This document shows positions 1 through 11,700 of a stretch of DNA of 64,000 bases, in pieces (position 1 is the first letter of the stretch; every line of letters begins with the position of its first letter). Under the pieces are notes generated by a model. The model did no database searches. It saw only the letters and a program-made list of their open reading frames with translations, and was not told the origin of the DNA. This DNA comes from Marisa cornuarietis (lineage: Eukaryota; Mollusca; Gastropoda; Architaenioglossa; Ampullariidae). A program made the translations under genes and the position numbers. The DNA is taken from contig SMMW01000605.1 of the NCBI GenBank assembly GCA_004794655.1, positions 868,001-932,000 of the forward strand, read 5' to 3'.

Positions 1-38
1 ATATGATTGTAAATGCAATACCTTTTAGTAATTAATCC

Positions 39-44
39 TTTAAT
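39..44 (-). terminator. Possible NOP10 polyadenylation signal (ATTAAA)
   Basis: The minus strand reads ATTAAA here, about 290 nt downstream of the NOP10 stop codon. No canonical AATAAA was found on the minus strand between 1 and 334, so this variant is the best candidate. Its use is inference. Confidence 0.4.
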
Positions 45-46
45 AC

Positions 47-370
47 ACAAGCATATTAAGTGTAAACCAGAAGCTTTTCTCCAGTCCTTCAGAAATAAAA
101 CAGAATAAGTTCTTTTCTAGTCCCTCAGAGATGAAACAATGTATATATGGCATTGCAGAATCACATCACTGGTTTTGGTGTTTAGGTTAAAAGAACACTT
201 AACCCTTTTTTCAATAATTCACAAGCATATTAAGTGTAAACCAGAAGTTCCTTTCCCGTCCTTCAGAAATAAAACACAGTAAGTTCTTTTCTAGTCTTTC
301 AGAGATGAAACAATGTACAGATGGCATTGTGGAATCACATCACTGGTTTTGGCGTTTGGGTTAGAAGAAT
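47..370. repeat. Two-copy direct repeat of the NOP10 3' end, spaced 174 bp
   Basis: The segment starting acaagcatattaagtg at 47 recurs at 221 and stays alignable through the end of the NOP10 coding sequence, to about 195 and 370 respectively. The 221-370 copy contains the functional C-terminus and stop. The 47-195 copy is an outer relic in which the codon for Gln in LTQTPKPVM has become a stop. The repeat therefore copied the last codons plus the 3' UTR. Confidence 0.85.
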
Positions 371-1341
371 CCCAAATCTCTTCTTGATGGTCACCCTCTG
401 TCGAGAATATTTGTCATCTGGTGAGAATCGAGCTGGATGAGCCGACATTGTTGGGCGACCTGTTGGGTCAGTTTTCTGGAAAAAGGAAAGTTCTCTGTGT
501 AGATCTAGATATCTCACACACATACCCCTCTTTTACATACCAAAAACATTATTCTATTAATGTCTGACTTCTGTTGAGTACCTCTACTAGAATAGAATTA
601 CCTCTTCTTATATTTAAAGTCAGCCTACCTTAGGTTTTGTCAGCTATTACTATATCAGCATTACATACTATAACCCTGTCCATGCAAGAGACCTCTAAAC
701 TCTAGAGGTGCAGCACAATGCACAATCAGCTTTTAGACTTTTAGTAGGCAAATGGTGCTCTCATAGCCCAGTGAATAAATATATCGCACATACATGAAAG
801 ACTTAATCTGAAAAATAAAAGCATTGTTCATTTTATCACTATTTAGAACCTTTACAAATTAAAATGAGCCGTAGCTCATCCTTTCTCTGGTCCCAATAAT
901 GTCCTGCCTGTCTCTCTGTACAGTTGGGTACATGCTTTCCAGTCTGGACTTGAAACCTATCTCTTTCGAAATACCTAGTGTAAAATGTAATTGGTTTCTT
1001 TCTCCACTTACTCCTATCTCTGCGTTACTCAAGTTCCTGGCACTGTTCACAGTGCCTGTGTACGTTTGCCTGATCGTGATGCCCGTCTTTGTCATACGAA
1101 ATCATTACCTATCGCCCCTTGTCTCTTGTAAGGCGCACTGAACTTCGTGGAAATGCGCTAAATAAATCGTATTTTTAAAACAAAAATTACCATTATGAAA
1201 TCAACTGGGTTTTGAATCACAATCTTCTAACTTAAACGCAGGCTAAAATTGCAGTCACTGAGACAAAACAGCGAAGATAAAACAAACCTTTAAAGTGTAA
1301 ATGCGGTTTCCAGCATCGTCGAGGAAATACATTAAATACAT
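335..1341 (-). CDS. NOP10: NOP10, H/ACA ribonucleoprotein complex subunit 3
   Basis: Coding sequence is complement(join(335..475,1288..1341)), 64 aa plus TGA. Exon 1 encodes [18 protein letters not shown] and ends at an AAG|GTTTGT donor. Exon 2 follows a pyrimidine-rich cag acceptor in phase 0, and carries the family signature [19 protein letters not shown] followed by IKKRF. The length equals that of animal NOP10 (64 aa). In the family, NOP10 binds dyskerin in box H/ACA snoRNPs, which guide pseudouridylation of rRNA and snRNA in the nucleolus and Cajal bodies and also form part of telomerase RNP. The residue before SAH is Met where the human protein has Cys. The gene is divergent from AARS1, with 1.4 kb between start codons. 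The 812-bp intron probably contains a LINE 3' relic. I know of no other family with this signature. Confidence 0.95.
890..1190 (+). mobile_element. Probable LINE 3'-end relic in the NOP10 intron
   Basis: A plus-strand reading contains a stretch resembling the FQSxLETYLF C-terminus of CR1/L2-type reverse transcriptases (around 930-970). It is followed about 150 bp later by aaggcgcactgaacttcgtg and aaatgcgctaaataaat, which looks like the common non-LTR 3' terminus. Reading frames are broken. The call rests on weak protein similarity plus the terminus. Confidence 0.4.
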
Positions 1342-2750
1342 GTTAAAAATTTATGCGATTCACCAGCACAAAACAAACGACAGCGTTCGTGGACCGGAAG
1401 CACATGTGCACATTGATGTCGCAATGAGCTCCATGCAGCAAAGTGAAATAAGATTCGATAGATTTAGAGCATTTCAAAATAAACGTTAAATATTTCTACA
1501 CCATATTAATGATTATGATATTCTTTTATGGCTATGTCTTTATAACCGGATTATTTACGACTTTCATAGACTCATTTCTCGCAGATCGGTGAGCGGTCAA
1601 ATTTTGGTGCTGTCACAACTTTCGGTCTTCAAAATGCTTTAGAGTTTTTAAGAAAATATAACATATAAATATTACTTCATCAGCATATGACTTTCTTCAT
1701 TTTTTAATCAATCAGTTGACAGTTATTCTTATTAGACTTTAACAAGTAGGTGTAAAACAAAAATATACCCATTTCAGTGTGTCGTGTTTATTGTTTGTAT
1801 ATCATCGTTTCAGTGTCACCGTATGTAATCTCATGCATGTCTGCGGATTTCGCCACGCTAGGGACATTTAGTCTAGGTCTGGTTCGTTAAACCTCACCGC
1901 TGCTTGGTAATACCGCTAGCTTCATCATAAGACAGTGTAGGTAAATATTTCGTCAGGGTTTTAAGATACGGTATAGTAGAGTTTAGATCTGCAGAGCTAT
2001 TTCAAAAACTTCATGCATGACTGTACAGATGTTGCATCAGATGGAGTAATTTTTTTTAGTGTCGTCGGTAATGAACCGTTACTTTCTTCTGAGGAAGCTG
2101 TTTACTTGTATCTGTAGTCTTGTCAGTTTTGCTGTGAACAATCAGAACACTTGAACTGTTGAGGACTCTACGAGCTTTTAATTTAATCTAAACACAGGAG
2201 AAAAACTTCTCTTACATATTATAAAACCCATAAGGACTGTTCAGTACAAATAACATTGAAAATTGTTGCTTGTTTTTGTTAAGCCTATAATTGTTTGTGT
2301 GTGTTTAGCTTTATTCAGGCACAGACATTAGAATCATGTTATATAGCATGTATGTATGCCAAACAGTTTTGAACCTATTAAGACCCAAGCAGAATTTATG
2401 TATGAAACCACAATTAATCCTCTTGGTTCAAGATAAAAATAAACATTACAATGACTGGCTTATAACTGAAGATTGCGAAGACGACAGTGGGTGAAGTTTG
2501 TTTTTTATTATTACTGCTCTGAGATAAACATTAGACCAAGAAACCTAGACATTTTTGAAAAAGAGAAAACTTAAACTTTGCAATAAAAAGTATTGAAAAT
2601 CGCCTTGCCTATGCTACTTGGCAAGGCCACGATCGTGGCTTGCCAAACCAAGAGGGTTAAAATGGAAAATTCCATATACATTGATGTAAACTGAAATTAT
2701 GTTGCAGTTTTAACAGTCAACTGAGCTAAAACAGAGATCATAATCCCATC
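1342..2750. promoter_or_regulatory. Divergent NOP10/AARS1 intergenic region
   Basis: 1.4 kb separates the NOP10 and AARS1 start codons, so both promoters and 5' UTRs must lie here unless an upstream non-coding exon exists elsewhere. I see no convincing TATA box or CpG-dense core and no open reading frame with coding character. The AARS1 start context is atcATGG, with a at -3 and G at +4, which is favourable. Transcription start sites cannot be placed from sequence alone. Confidence 0.45.
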
Positions 2751-5700
2751 ATGGCAGCTGCTATGACTGGAAATGAGATCCGAAAAAAATTCATTGATTA
2801 TTTCATTGAGAAGGAGCATGTCTATGTTCATTCTTCATCTACTATTCCTTTGGATGATCCAACTCTCCTCTTTGCAAATGCTGGAATGAACCAGGTAAGT
2901 CTTTAAATTATTTATGTCATCATCACCTCTGCGCAATGAGCATTCTTCTGAATGGATACCTGCACATTATAAATGAACATCATCATCATATAACTGAGAA
3001 GTTATATTTTTGTAAAACACATCAACATAACAAAAACAGTAATTAAGTAGTAAATGCTTACTTTTTTCAGAATAGCATCTAATGTTTATCACTGCATTTG
3101 TGATGCTTGCTAAAAGTTCATGTAAATCTTCAGCATCACCAAGATCCTGTAATTTTTGTCATCATTAATAGGAGAGTGTCTAGGAGACTTCATGGTATGT
3201 TTTCTTGCTATATACAATTTTGGTTTTAAAATTTCATGTAATGTGTATATTTTCTTTGTCCAACAGTTCAAGCCTATCTTTCTGGGTTCAGTAGATCCTA
3301 ACAGTGATATGGCAAAATATGTGCGAGTGGTAAACACTCAGAAATGCATTCGTGCTGGAGGCAAGCACAATGACCTAGATGATGTTGGAAAAGATGTCTA
3401 TCATCACACTTTCTTTGAGATGTTGGGCAATTGGTCCTTCGGAAATTATTACAAGGCTAGTAACAAAGTTTGATTTTCTGCTAAATAGAAAAATGTTAGT
3501 GATTTGTTTTTAAATATTATTTTTTAAAAAGTAAGCAGTTCAACACAAAAGAACCTTTTAACACTAAGAGATGCAAAAGGATAAGTAAGAGGTAATAATA
3601 ATAATAATGAAGATTTATGACGTGCCACTTTAGGCTCAATATGTTTTACACAAAAACAAATAATGATAGACACAGTCACAAAGTGCACATATTCAGTCAC
3701 ACACCAAACATCTGCAAATATACAGAGATTTATCAACAGCCATAAATGCAAGACAAAAGTCTGCCACAACACGGTATCATTTTGCAGCATTAAAAAAGTT
3801 TGTGGAAAAAATGTTTATCAGTCTAAATCATCAGGCCCAGCATTTGCTCATGGAAAAAAATGTTTCTTCTTTGCTTGCTGCAGATCAAGATTTAAATATG
3901 ATTATTCTTGGTTTATTTTTAACAGAAGGAGATGTGCACTTGGGCATGGGAATTGCTTACTGAGCGACTAAACCTTGAACCTGATCGCTTGTATGTCAGC
4001 TACTTTGGTGGAAGTGCTGCTGCAGGACTGGAGCCAGACAATGAGACCCGAGACATCTGGATCAGTCTTGGGTCAGCAGCTTATTACCTGAAGACTTACT
4101 GTATGCCAGTGTCAGCAAGTCTGTGAAATCATAATGTGAACGATATTAAGGGGATGGGCCTGTGAATTTTACATCATCTTATATTTGTTTCCCTCCTTTC
4201 CCTTTAACAGCTACACCTGTTTCTTTATTGCAGAAGACTGCAGCTAATTATAAACTGCTGTGCACCAAAGTAAATTCATTAGTCTGACTCCTTAACAGTA
4301 ATGTTAACAAAATGATACTTTTTTCTATTCATGTTCTTCCTTAGATTGTTTTTTTATTGTTTCAGTGAGAGTTATTCTCACTTTAAATCCAATGCTTGTT
4401 TTCAGATTGCCACCAGAGCGAGTGATGCCATTTAGTATGAAGGACAACTTCTGGGAAATGGGAGAAACTGGGCCTTGTGGACCATGCTCTGAAATCCATT
4501 ATGACCGCATTGGAGGACGTGATGCAGGAAAACTTGTCAACATGGATGACCCAGATGTGTTGGAGATCTGGAATTTGGTGTTCATCCAGTTCAACAGGTA
4601 AAAATTTAGCATCAACATATCCCATATTCTTATGTTTGTTTAAATAAAATTTTACAATTTTACTTTTGTTATAGCTTTGTGCAGGAATGCTCTGTAGTCT
4701 GTAGTAAGGCTTTGTAGTTATGGACCAGTAATTTGCTAGTTTGAAGCCTGCTTGGATTGTTTAACTCTCCCTGATCATCAAAATGCTGTCTAGCAGAAAG
4801 AGGTGCCTTATTTATTATGGCAGGACATGGATAGCTGATTTGTCAAAGAAGGTTACAGTGGTGGAAGTTGGCCTTAACTTCTCACATACTTTACCTTAGA
4901 CATGGTGAATCACTTACATTTGTATGGCCACTCGGCTTTGGAACTCTTTAATTGTACTTTTAAAAAAATGGCTTTGTGTATATATTTTAGGAAGATTGTG
5001 CTTGTTAGAAAGTCATATTTTCTGTAAACTTTTGAAAAGAATATTTGTGTATCACCCAAGCATGTTGAATGATCAGAAGGTAAGTTCTTGGATAAAAACA
5101 TAAATAAATGGAAAGTATACTTTAAATAAATTCCCTTTTCTTTTTCAAAATTGTAACAGAATGAAAAAAATCACACCCGACATGACACTTTTGTCAGCTG
5201 TGGTGCTTAGAATAAAATGGTTGCTGCTTAACAGTAAGAACAGGATTAGATGAGAACCATATTTAGAAGTCTGTCATAAGTACCAGCATAGATGACCCTG
5301 ATAAATAACAACAACAAAAATAAAAGGGTACATTTCACATGGAATAAACATGTTGGGCAACTAGGTAAGGTGGTAGTTTATTGTTTAAAAAGCCTGTGTA
5401 GTTAAAAGATGTATTTATGGCCAATTCTCTTGACTTGTGCTTGTTTGCAGAGAAACTGACGGATCCTTGCGACAGCTGCCTAAGAAACATGTTGATTGTG
5501 GTATGGGACTTGAGCGATTGGTGTCAGTCATCCAGCGCAAGCGATCTAACTATGACACAGACTTCTTTACGCCTATATTTGATGCCATCCAAAAGGTAAG
5601 GAGTTTTTGTTTTAGTAAAAAATGGTTTGTCTTATCGCACAGTTTTAACATTTTACCACTTGGGAGCAAAAAGTCATCTTCTGCAGAAAACACATTATAC

Positions 5701-8700
5701 AAGAGGACACTGATAGGGCCCGCTTGTGTCTTGTAGGTCTCACAGAGCAACAAGAGATGTTAAAGGGAAGCAAATTTGTTAACAGACGATTCAGGGATCC
5801 TTATTATTATTATTATTTATTAGATTCTATTCTTCTAGCCATACATATTTACAGTAAGAAAAGAAAGACAACATTTTATGCTCATGGGAATGCTTTTTTT
5901 CAAAGCTTAAATCATGTTTGTCTTATCTGAAGTAAAGCAGATAAAGGTTTGTGAAATTTGAGTAAAACTGGCACACGTGCATGATTTAATTACATTCTTA
6001 CGCTCTTAATAATGATGGTGTGAGCTATTATTACCCTCTTACTTGCACTCAAGAATAAGCTTTTATTATCACTCGTTAGACTGAATAATATCTCCTTGTA
6101 ATTTGTTATTCCCCTGTGTGGGATATTGTAGATTCTATGAAATAGAGTTCAGAGGTAAACACTGATAGATCAAAAACAACAAAAAAACCACCTGGAAGTT
6201 TGTACTTCTGATATCAGATAGTTCTGCAACTGAACTTAATGGAGAACTGCTAAATATTTTTAGACATAAACCTGTGCATGCAGGCACAGACAACAATTTG
6301 AAAAATAACAGCTTTTTATCAGGTGGTTTGCACTGTTCTTTATGGACATCTTTTTTGCTATTTCTATGGCCTATAGTCTTTGGGTCTGCTTCTCTTTACC
6401 TGCTGGTTTTAGTGTTGTTGATGAGGAAGGGAATTGTATATTTTATACAGCATAAAAACAATTTATTCGAAATGTTTTTTCCCTTGACTCCCATATTGCC
6501 CCTAAAAATATTTCCAATTCATTAAGCTCTCTTATCATGCATATAAGTATAGGTCATTCTCCCCCCCCCTTTTTTTTTTTGAAATGCATTGCTGACAGTG
6601 ATAGGCAGAAAAGACAAAGCTCTAGAGTGTGGTTCAGCCATGGGGCTCTTAATCATAAGTCTTAATGATTTACAGATAATGGAATCGTGAATAAACCTAA
6701 ATCACTGACAATTTAGAAAGTAAATAAATAATAAATGCTCTTCATGTTACCATTTTGTTGAGACTACTTTGTTGGCATCCTGTTTCTTCTTGTGTCTCAC
6801 AAGGCGGTCTGGTGGCGCAACAGTTAGCGCCTGTCACCAATACAGGGAGGATTTGCTGTCCTAGGATCAGCTTTCGTCTTGGGCACATTGCTCTTTCTCT
6901 GCATGTGGCATCTGTTTACAGGGCTGGCTGCTTTGCTGTGATATAGCCTTAGCTTCTGGCTCCGCATAAAACATGAACCCTCCCCCCTTCCTGTGTCTCA
7001 CTGAATTGCATGAGTTAAACATTGTAATGATTTCTTTGTCAGTGTAATGTTTCATGTCTGTATCTCATGGTGTCTTGTCAGTGTAATGTTTTATGTCTGT
7101 ATTGTATCTCACAGTATCTTTGTCGGATTTAAGTTTAATTAATTAAGTTGTTATATAATGTGTAGACTACAGACTGCCCACCATACCAAGGTCGAGTGGG
7201 AAAGGAGGATGTGGATGGCGTTGACATGGCTTACAGGGTGATAGCTGATCACGCCAGGACCCTGACTGTAGCGTTAGCTGATGGAGGCCGTCCAGATAAC
7301 ACTGGCAGAGGGTAGGACAGACTTCTGGTGTGTTTTGTGGTTTTTTTTTAACTTAAAATGTGCAAATGAGATGTGAGGCTTATGTAGTCAATCAGCCTTC
7401 AAGTGAGAAAGTGACTTACAGACCTCAAAACATTTGGCTGAAGTTTGGTAGGGAAAATGATGCTTTTTAAATACTTACTGCTTGCACATGCATGCATACA
7501 CACACACAACATACCAAGCTCTGCAAAAGCAGATGAGACCTGGAGGGAACAGTGGCATTTGTTAATCAGGCTGGTCTGAGATTGTATAACCACTGCAAAT
7601 GAATGTACTGATTAGTGATTAGTCTTCTTTCAAATATTATGTAGGTATGTGCTGAGAAGAATACTTCGTCGAGCAGTCCGGTATGCTACCGAAAAACTCA
7701 ATGCCAAGCCAGGAATGTTTGCATCTCTTGTGGACACTGTTATTGAACTCCTGGTAAGATCTGCCTGTTGGTGGTGGTGCATTATTATATTGTTGTGATG
7801 TGTTACATTTTATGTTGTTGCAAATAATAGATTTAATCAGTTTCCTTGGCTATGATACTAATAGATACAAGTTTGTTGTTTGGGGTTTGGGGGAAAACTT
7901 GTGGTATCTAAAATAATTGTGATTGTGTAGATGATGATTCAGGAAAAATTGTTTTGTCTTGAGGTTAGTACCTTTTTTGGTTTGTGGAGTAGAAAGTCAC
8001 TGGTTTGAGAGTAACTAGGGCAGTTGATTGGAAACTCCTGCTGCCCACCCACAAGTACTGGGTACCTGATTTATTAAGGAAAATAATAGTGGAAAGGAGA
8101 GGGCTGGGTTCTGATCATTCAGTGCTAAAGACTGCAGTTCACTGCCCCTGTGGCTTGTAGACTGAAATCTTTACTGTATCATGATATTCATAACTTGTTC
8201 CCATTTATATCGCACTCAGTAGTTTTTGGCAGTTAGATACAAGGCCTTGTGCAGAGCTGCAGCATGTTTTGATAATTTGCTATGTACAGGGTCTGTATGG
8301 GTCTGGTAAAACTTGAAGTCAGTAAAAAACGATTTTCACTCCCTCGTCAGTATTCGACGAAATTCATTATAAGTCACGGAAAATTCAAAAATATTTGGGG
8401 AAAATTAATTATGCTTAATTTTTGAAGCATTGATTTCTTTTCTTTTTTTTAATCAGTTGTGTTTGTTCGTTTTTTTTTTCTCTATGAGCTGGAAATTGAC
8501 ACATGGGTGCAGAATAACTTCCCCTGCTGATTTGATTTAACATTTTCGCTGGCATCGTCATCCTCTTACAATGCGACAAAGCAGACTTACTTTAATAAGT
8601 TGTGGCTAACAGATGAAAAGTATAACTTTTTGGCCGTGGCTTCCAGAAATGAAGAACGAAAATACCAAATATAAATGTGATCTTTGTGGCAAGGAAGGAA

Positions 8701-11700
8701 ATCTTTCGAACATTGGTATAGATGCCGTGCGTAGTCACGCAGAAAGCAGCAGGCTTAAAAGACTCCTTCCTATTGCCACAAACCACCTGGCAGTGAAAGT
8801 CGTTGCAAAGTTCTTTTATTACATTTAGTATTTTCTGTGGTATTCCATAGTGATGTTAAGTTCACTTAATTTTGTATTTTTGGACAAATAGAAGTATGTT
8901 TTGATCAGTTATGAAAGTTCCAAAATATGCTTGTGGTATTAGTGCGTGGACTGGATGAATTAAGTTTATCCTGAAAAAAAATCAGGCAAAAGTCAGTATT
9001 TTGTTTCTGTCATAGTAGTATGGATCATGTCCACTTATCCACTTGTTTTCAGACAACTGTGGTGTTTTTTTTTTTTACATCAGTAAATTAAAATCCTGTA
9101 AAGATGATTGAGTCTATGATTTCCTTCAGTGTTAGGATCCAACATTGCTGTTTATTAGTGCTATCGATTTTAGTGCTGTTCTTTTCAGTGCACTGATCTT
9201 TAATGCTATTATTTTCAGTGTGTTGGTGCAACGTTGCTGCTTATTATACATTAACGTATCGATGTTGTTTACAATACATTGATGTATTGCTTTTTTTTGT
9301 AGGGTGATGCATTCCCAGAAGTCAGGAAAGATCCTGAAACGGTACGCATGATTGTCTTTATTTGTGATTAGGCTGAGCTTGTGGCGCACTGGGCCAGTGT
9401 GCTAGTCACGAGTTCCTTCCTGCAGTCTCAGTTCTGATCCTAATGGGTTTTTTAATTTTGACCGTTGAAAAGGTTTAGCAAGATTAAGTCCTAGTGTCAG
9501 ACAAGCCGCCAATAGCCTTCAGGCAGTCCAGTGGTGCAACGGTTAGTGCCTTTCACCAATATAGTGAGGAAAGGCTGTTTTGGGTTCAAATCCCATTTCA
9601 GGCATCCTTTGCCATGATATAGCCTTAGTTGCTGGCTCCATCTAAAACTCCAACCCAGCACCCCCCACTCCTCTTTCCCCCCTTTTCCTCCTTCCAACGA
9701 GTCTTCAACTCTCTACTTATGCAAAGAGGTGTCTTGGAGAAATGTTATGGTGAAAGTGTCATGGAGAATAACAGAGAGAGCCTTCATTTACTACTGGCAG
9801 ACATTTGCAACATTTAATTTAATGCATTGCAGACTTTCAGTGCTGAGGATGATATTGCTAGCTAGTTTATATGTGTCAAGATGTTCAAAGTGTATCTATC
9901 ACATTCCTTCTTTATAATCTTTATTCTGGTTTTACTCAACAGGTGAAAGAGATCATCAATGAGGAGGAGGCACAGTTTTTGAAGACACTTTCTCGAGGCC
10001 ATAGGCTGCTGGAACGCAGCATTAACAAACTTGGAAGCTCAACTGTTCTTCCAGGTAATCAGTTGTTTTAAGTGGTATCTTCTCTCTCTCTTTCTCTCAC
10101 TCTGTCTTGTATTTACGTTGATTTTTAGTTTGAGCATGCTGCTGTTCACCCCTACTTGTCATCATTAGAGGGAAAGTCACTTTGCTTGCTGCCTGCTTTC
10201 ATGGTTGTTGCCTGTATTCTGATCAACAAAAGTGTCTGTGTAAGCAGTGCATTGTGTATTAATTTTCTGTTTGATCAACAAAAGTGTCCGTGTAAGCAGT
10301 GCGTTCTGTATTACTTTTCTCTTTGATCAACAAAAGTGTCTGTAAGCAGAGCATTTTGCATTAATTTTGTATTTGCAACACAGGTGATGTAGCATGGCGG
10401 TTGTATGACACTTATGGCTTTCCTGTTGATCTGACACTTCTAATGTCAGAAGAAAAGGGGCTGAGCATCGACATGGAGGCATTTGAAAAAGCCAAGCTTC
10501 ACTCTCTGGTAGGAGATATTTGTTAAGCACCAGTGATTTCTTGTGTGTATTAAGTCTCACTCATATTAGAGGTCTTTCATGTCCAAGAATCAATTTTAAG
10601 AAAATTAAAAAGCTTCAAATTTTCTTCCAGTTTGTGCTCTGTAAATCCTAAGGGTGAGGTTTTGAGAAAAATGTATAGTTATTCACTTGTTTTACCATTC
10701 TGATTTTACATAAAATGTGCTTCCAGAAGAGTTATCTAACTACTAATAATATTAGCAACATTTACTAACATGCAGAGTGCAAGAATAAAGTTACTTTGGA
10801 TAGTCTTTGTGTCTGTTGTGCTTGTAGCTATAGTTAGTTTTTGCAGCTTTTGTCATGATCAGGTTCCTAGCAGATCCATGGGCTTCAAAATGGTGTCTAA
10901 TTTCCAGCAGTGGTTGTGATAAGACTGTCACAAAGCTACATAGTCTGTTGCAAACTTGGGTCTTGTTTTGCAGGAAATGTCACAGGGTGGGGGAGCCACT
11001 GTGGATGATCAGATCAACCTGGATGTTCATGCAATCAACGAGCTGCAGAAACGTGGAGTGACACCTACAGATGACTTGCCAAAATATAGTTACACTGCAG
11101 ACATTGAAGGAAATTACAGTAAGAATATGTTTGGAACTTTGAGATTCAAACAATTTTATATAATCAAAATTTACAGGTTTTGAGCTTTCTTTTGATACCA
11201 GAATTTTCCTACAAGGACTGAGCAATGTGTACTTCAAATAGCTCAAATTGTACTACATTTTGCTTGGCTATAAAACATATCAAGCTATATCATTTTAAAT
11301 CACAAAAATGTGCAGAGTATTGAATATTTGTAACTTTTCATTACCTTACCCTGTTAGTAAAACAAACAGCAGTGGAAGAAGAGTGTTACTGCATTCCAGT
11401 CAGCACGCACACTAATATGCACATTTGAATCAGTAGTGACAGAGATTGAAAATACAGACTCCAGGCTGTTTGGTGAGGTATAAATATGATGGATTCTGAC
11501 AAGAGATACGGTAACAAACAGCATTCAAATTTCGTCATTTTTCTGCAGAAATTGGGAATGATCACGATAGGGTACCTTAATTAATTAAAATTTATTTTAA
11601 GACCATTTCCCACGTTCGTTTTAACACAACAGTGTATATCCCTGTTAGTTTAATAACCAAGCTATTTATTTTCACAAAATAGTGAAACTGCACAAAGTTG

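Noticed and set aside
859..1095. Minus-strand open frame within the NOP10 intron as an extra NOP10 exon
   Set aside because: NOP10 is complete at 64 aa with two exons in correct phase; this region looks like a LINE terminus on the other strand.
9582..9594. tRNA gene, suggested by an intact B box
   Set aside because: The flanking sequence does not fold into a cloverleaf, and the body continues into sequence shared with the copy at 6803, so it is a SINE.
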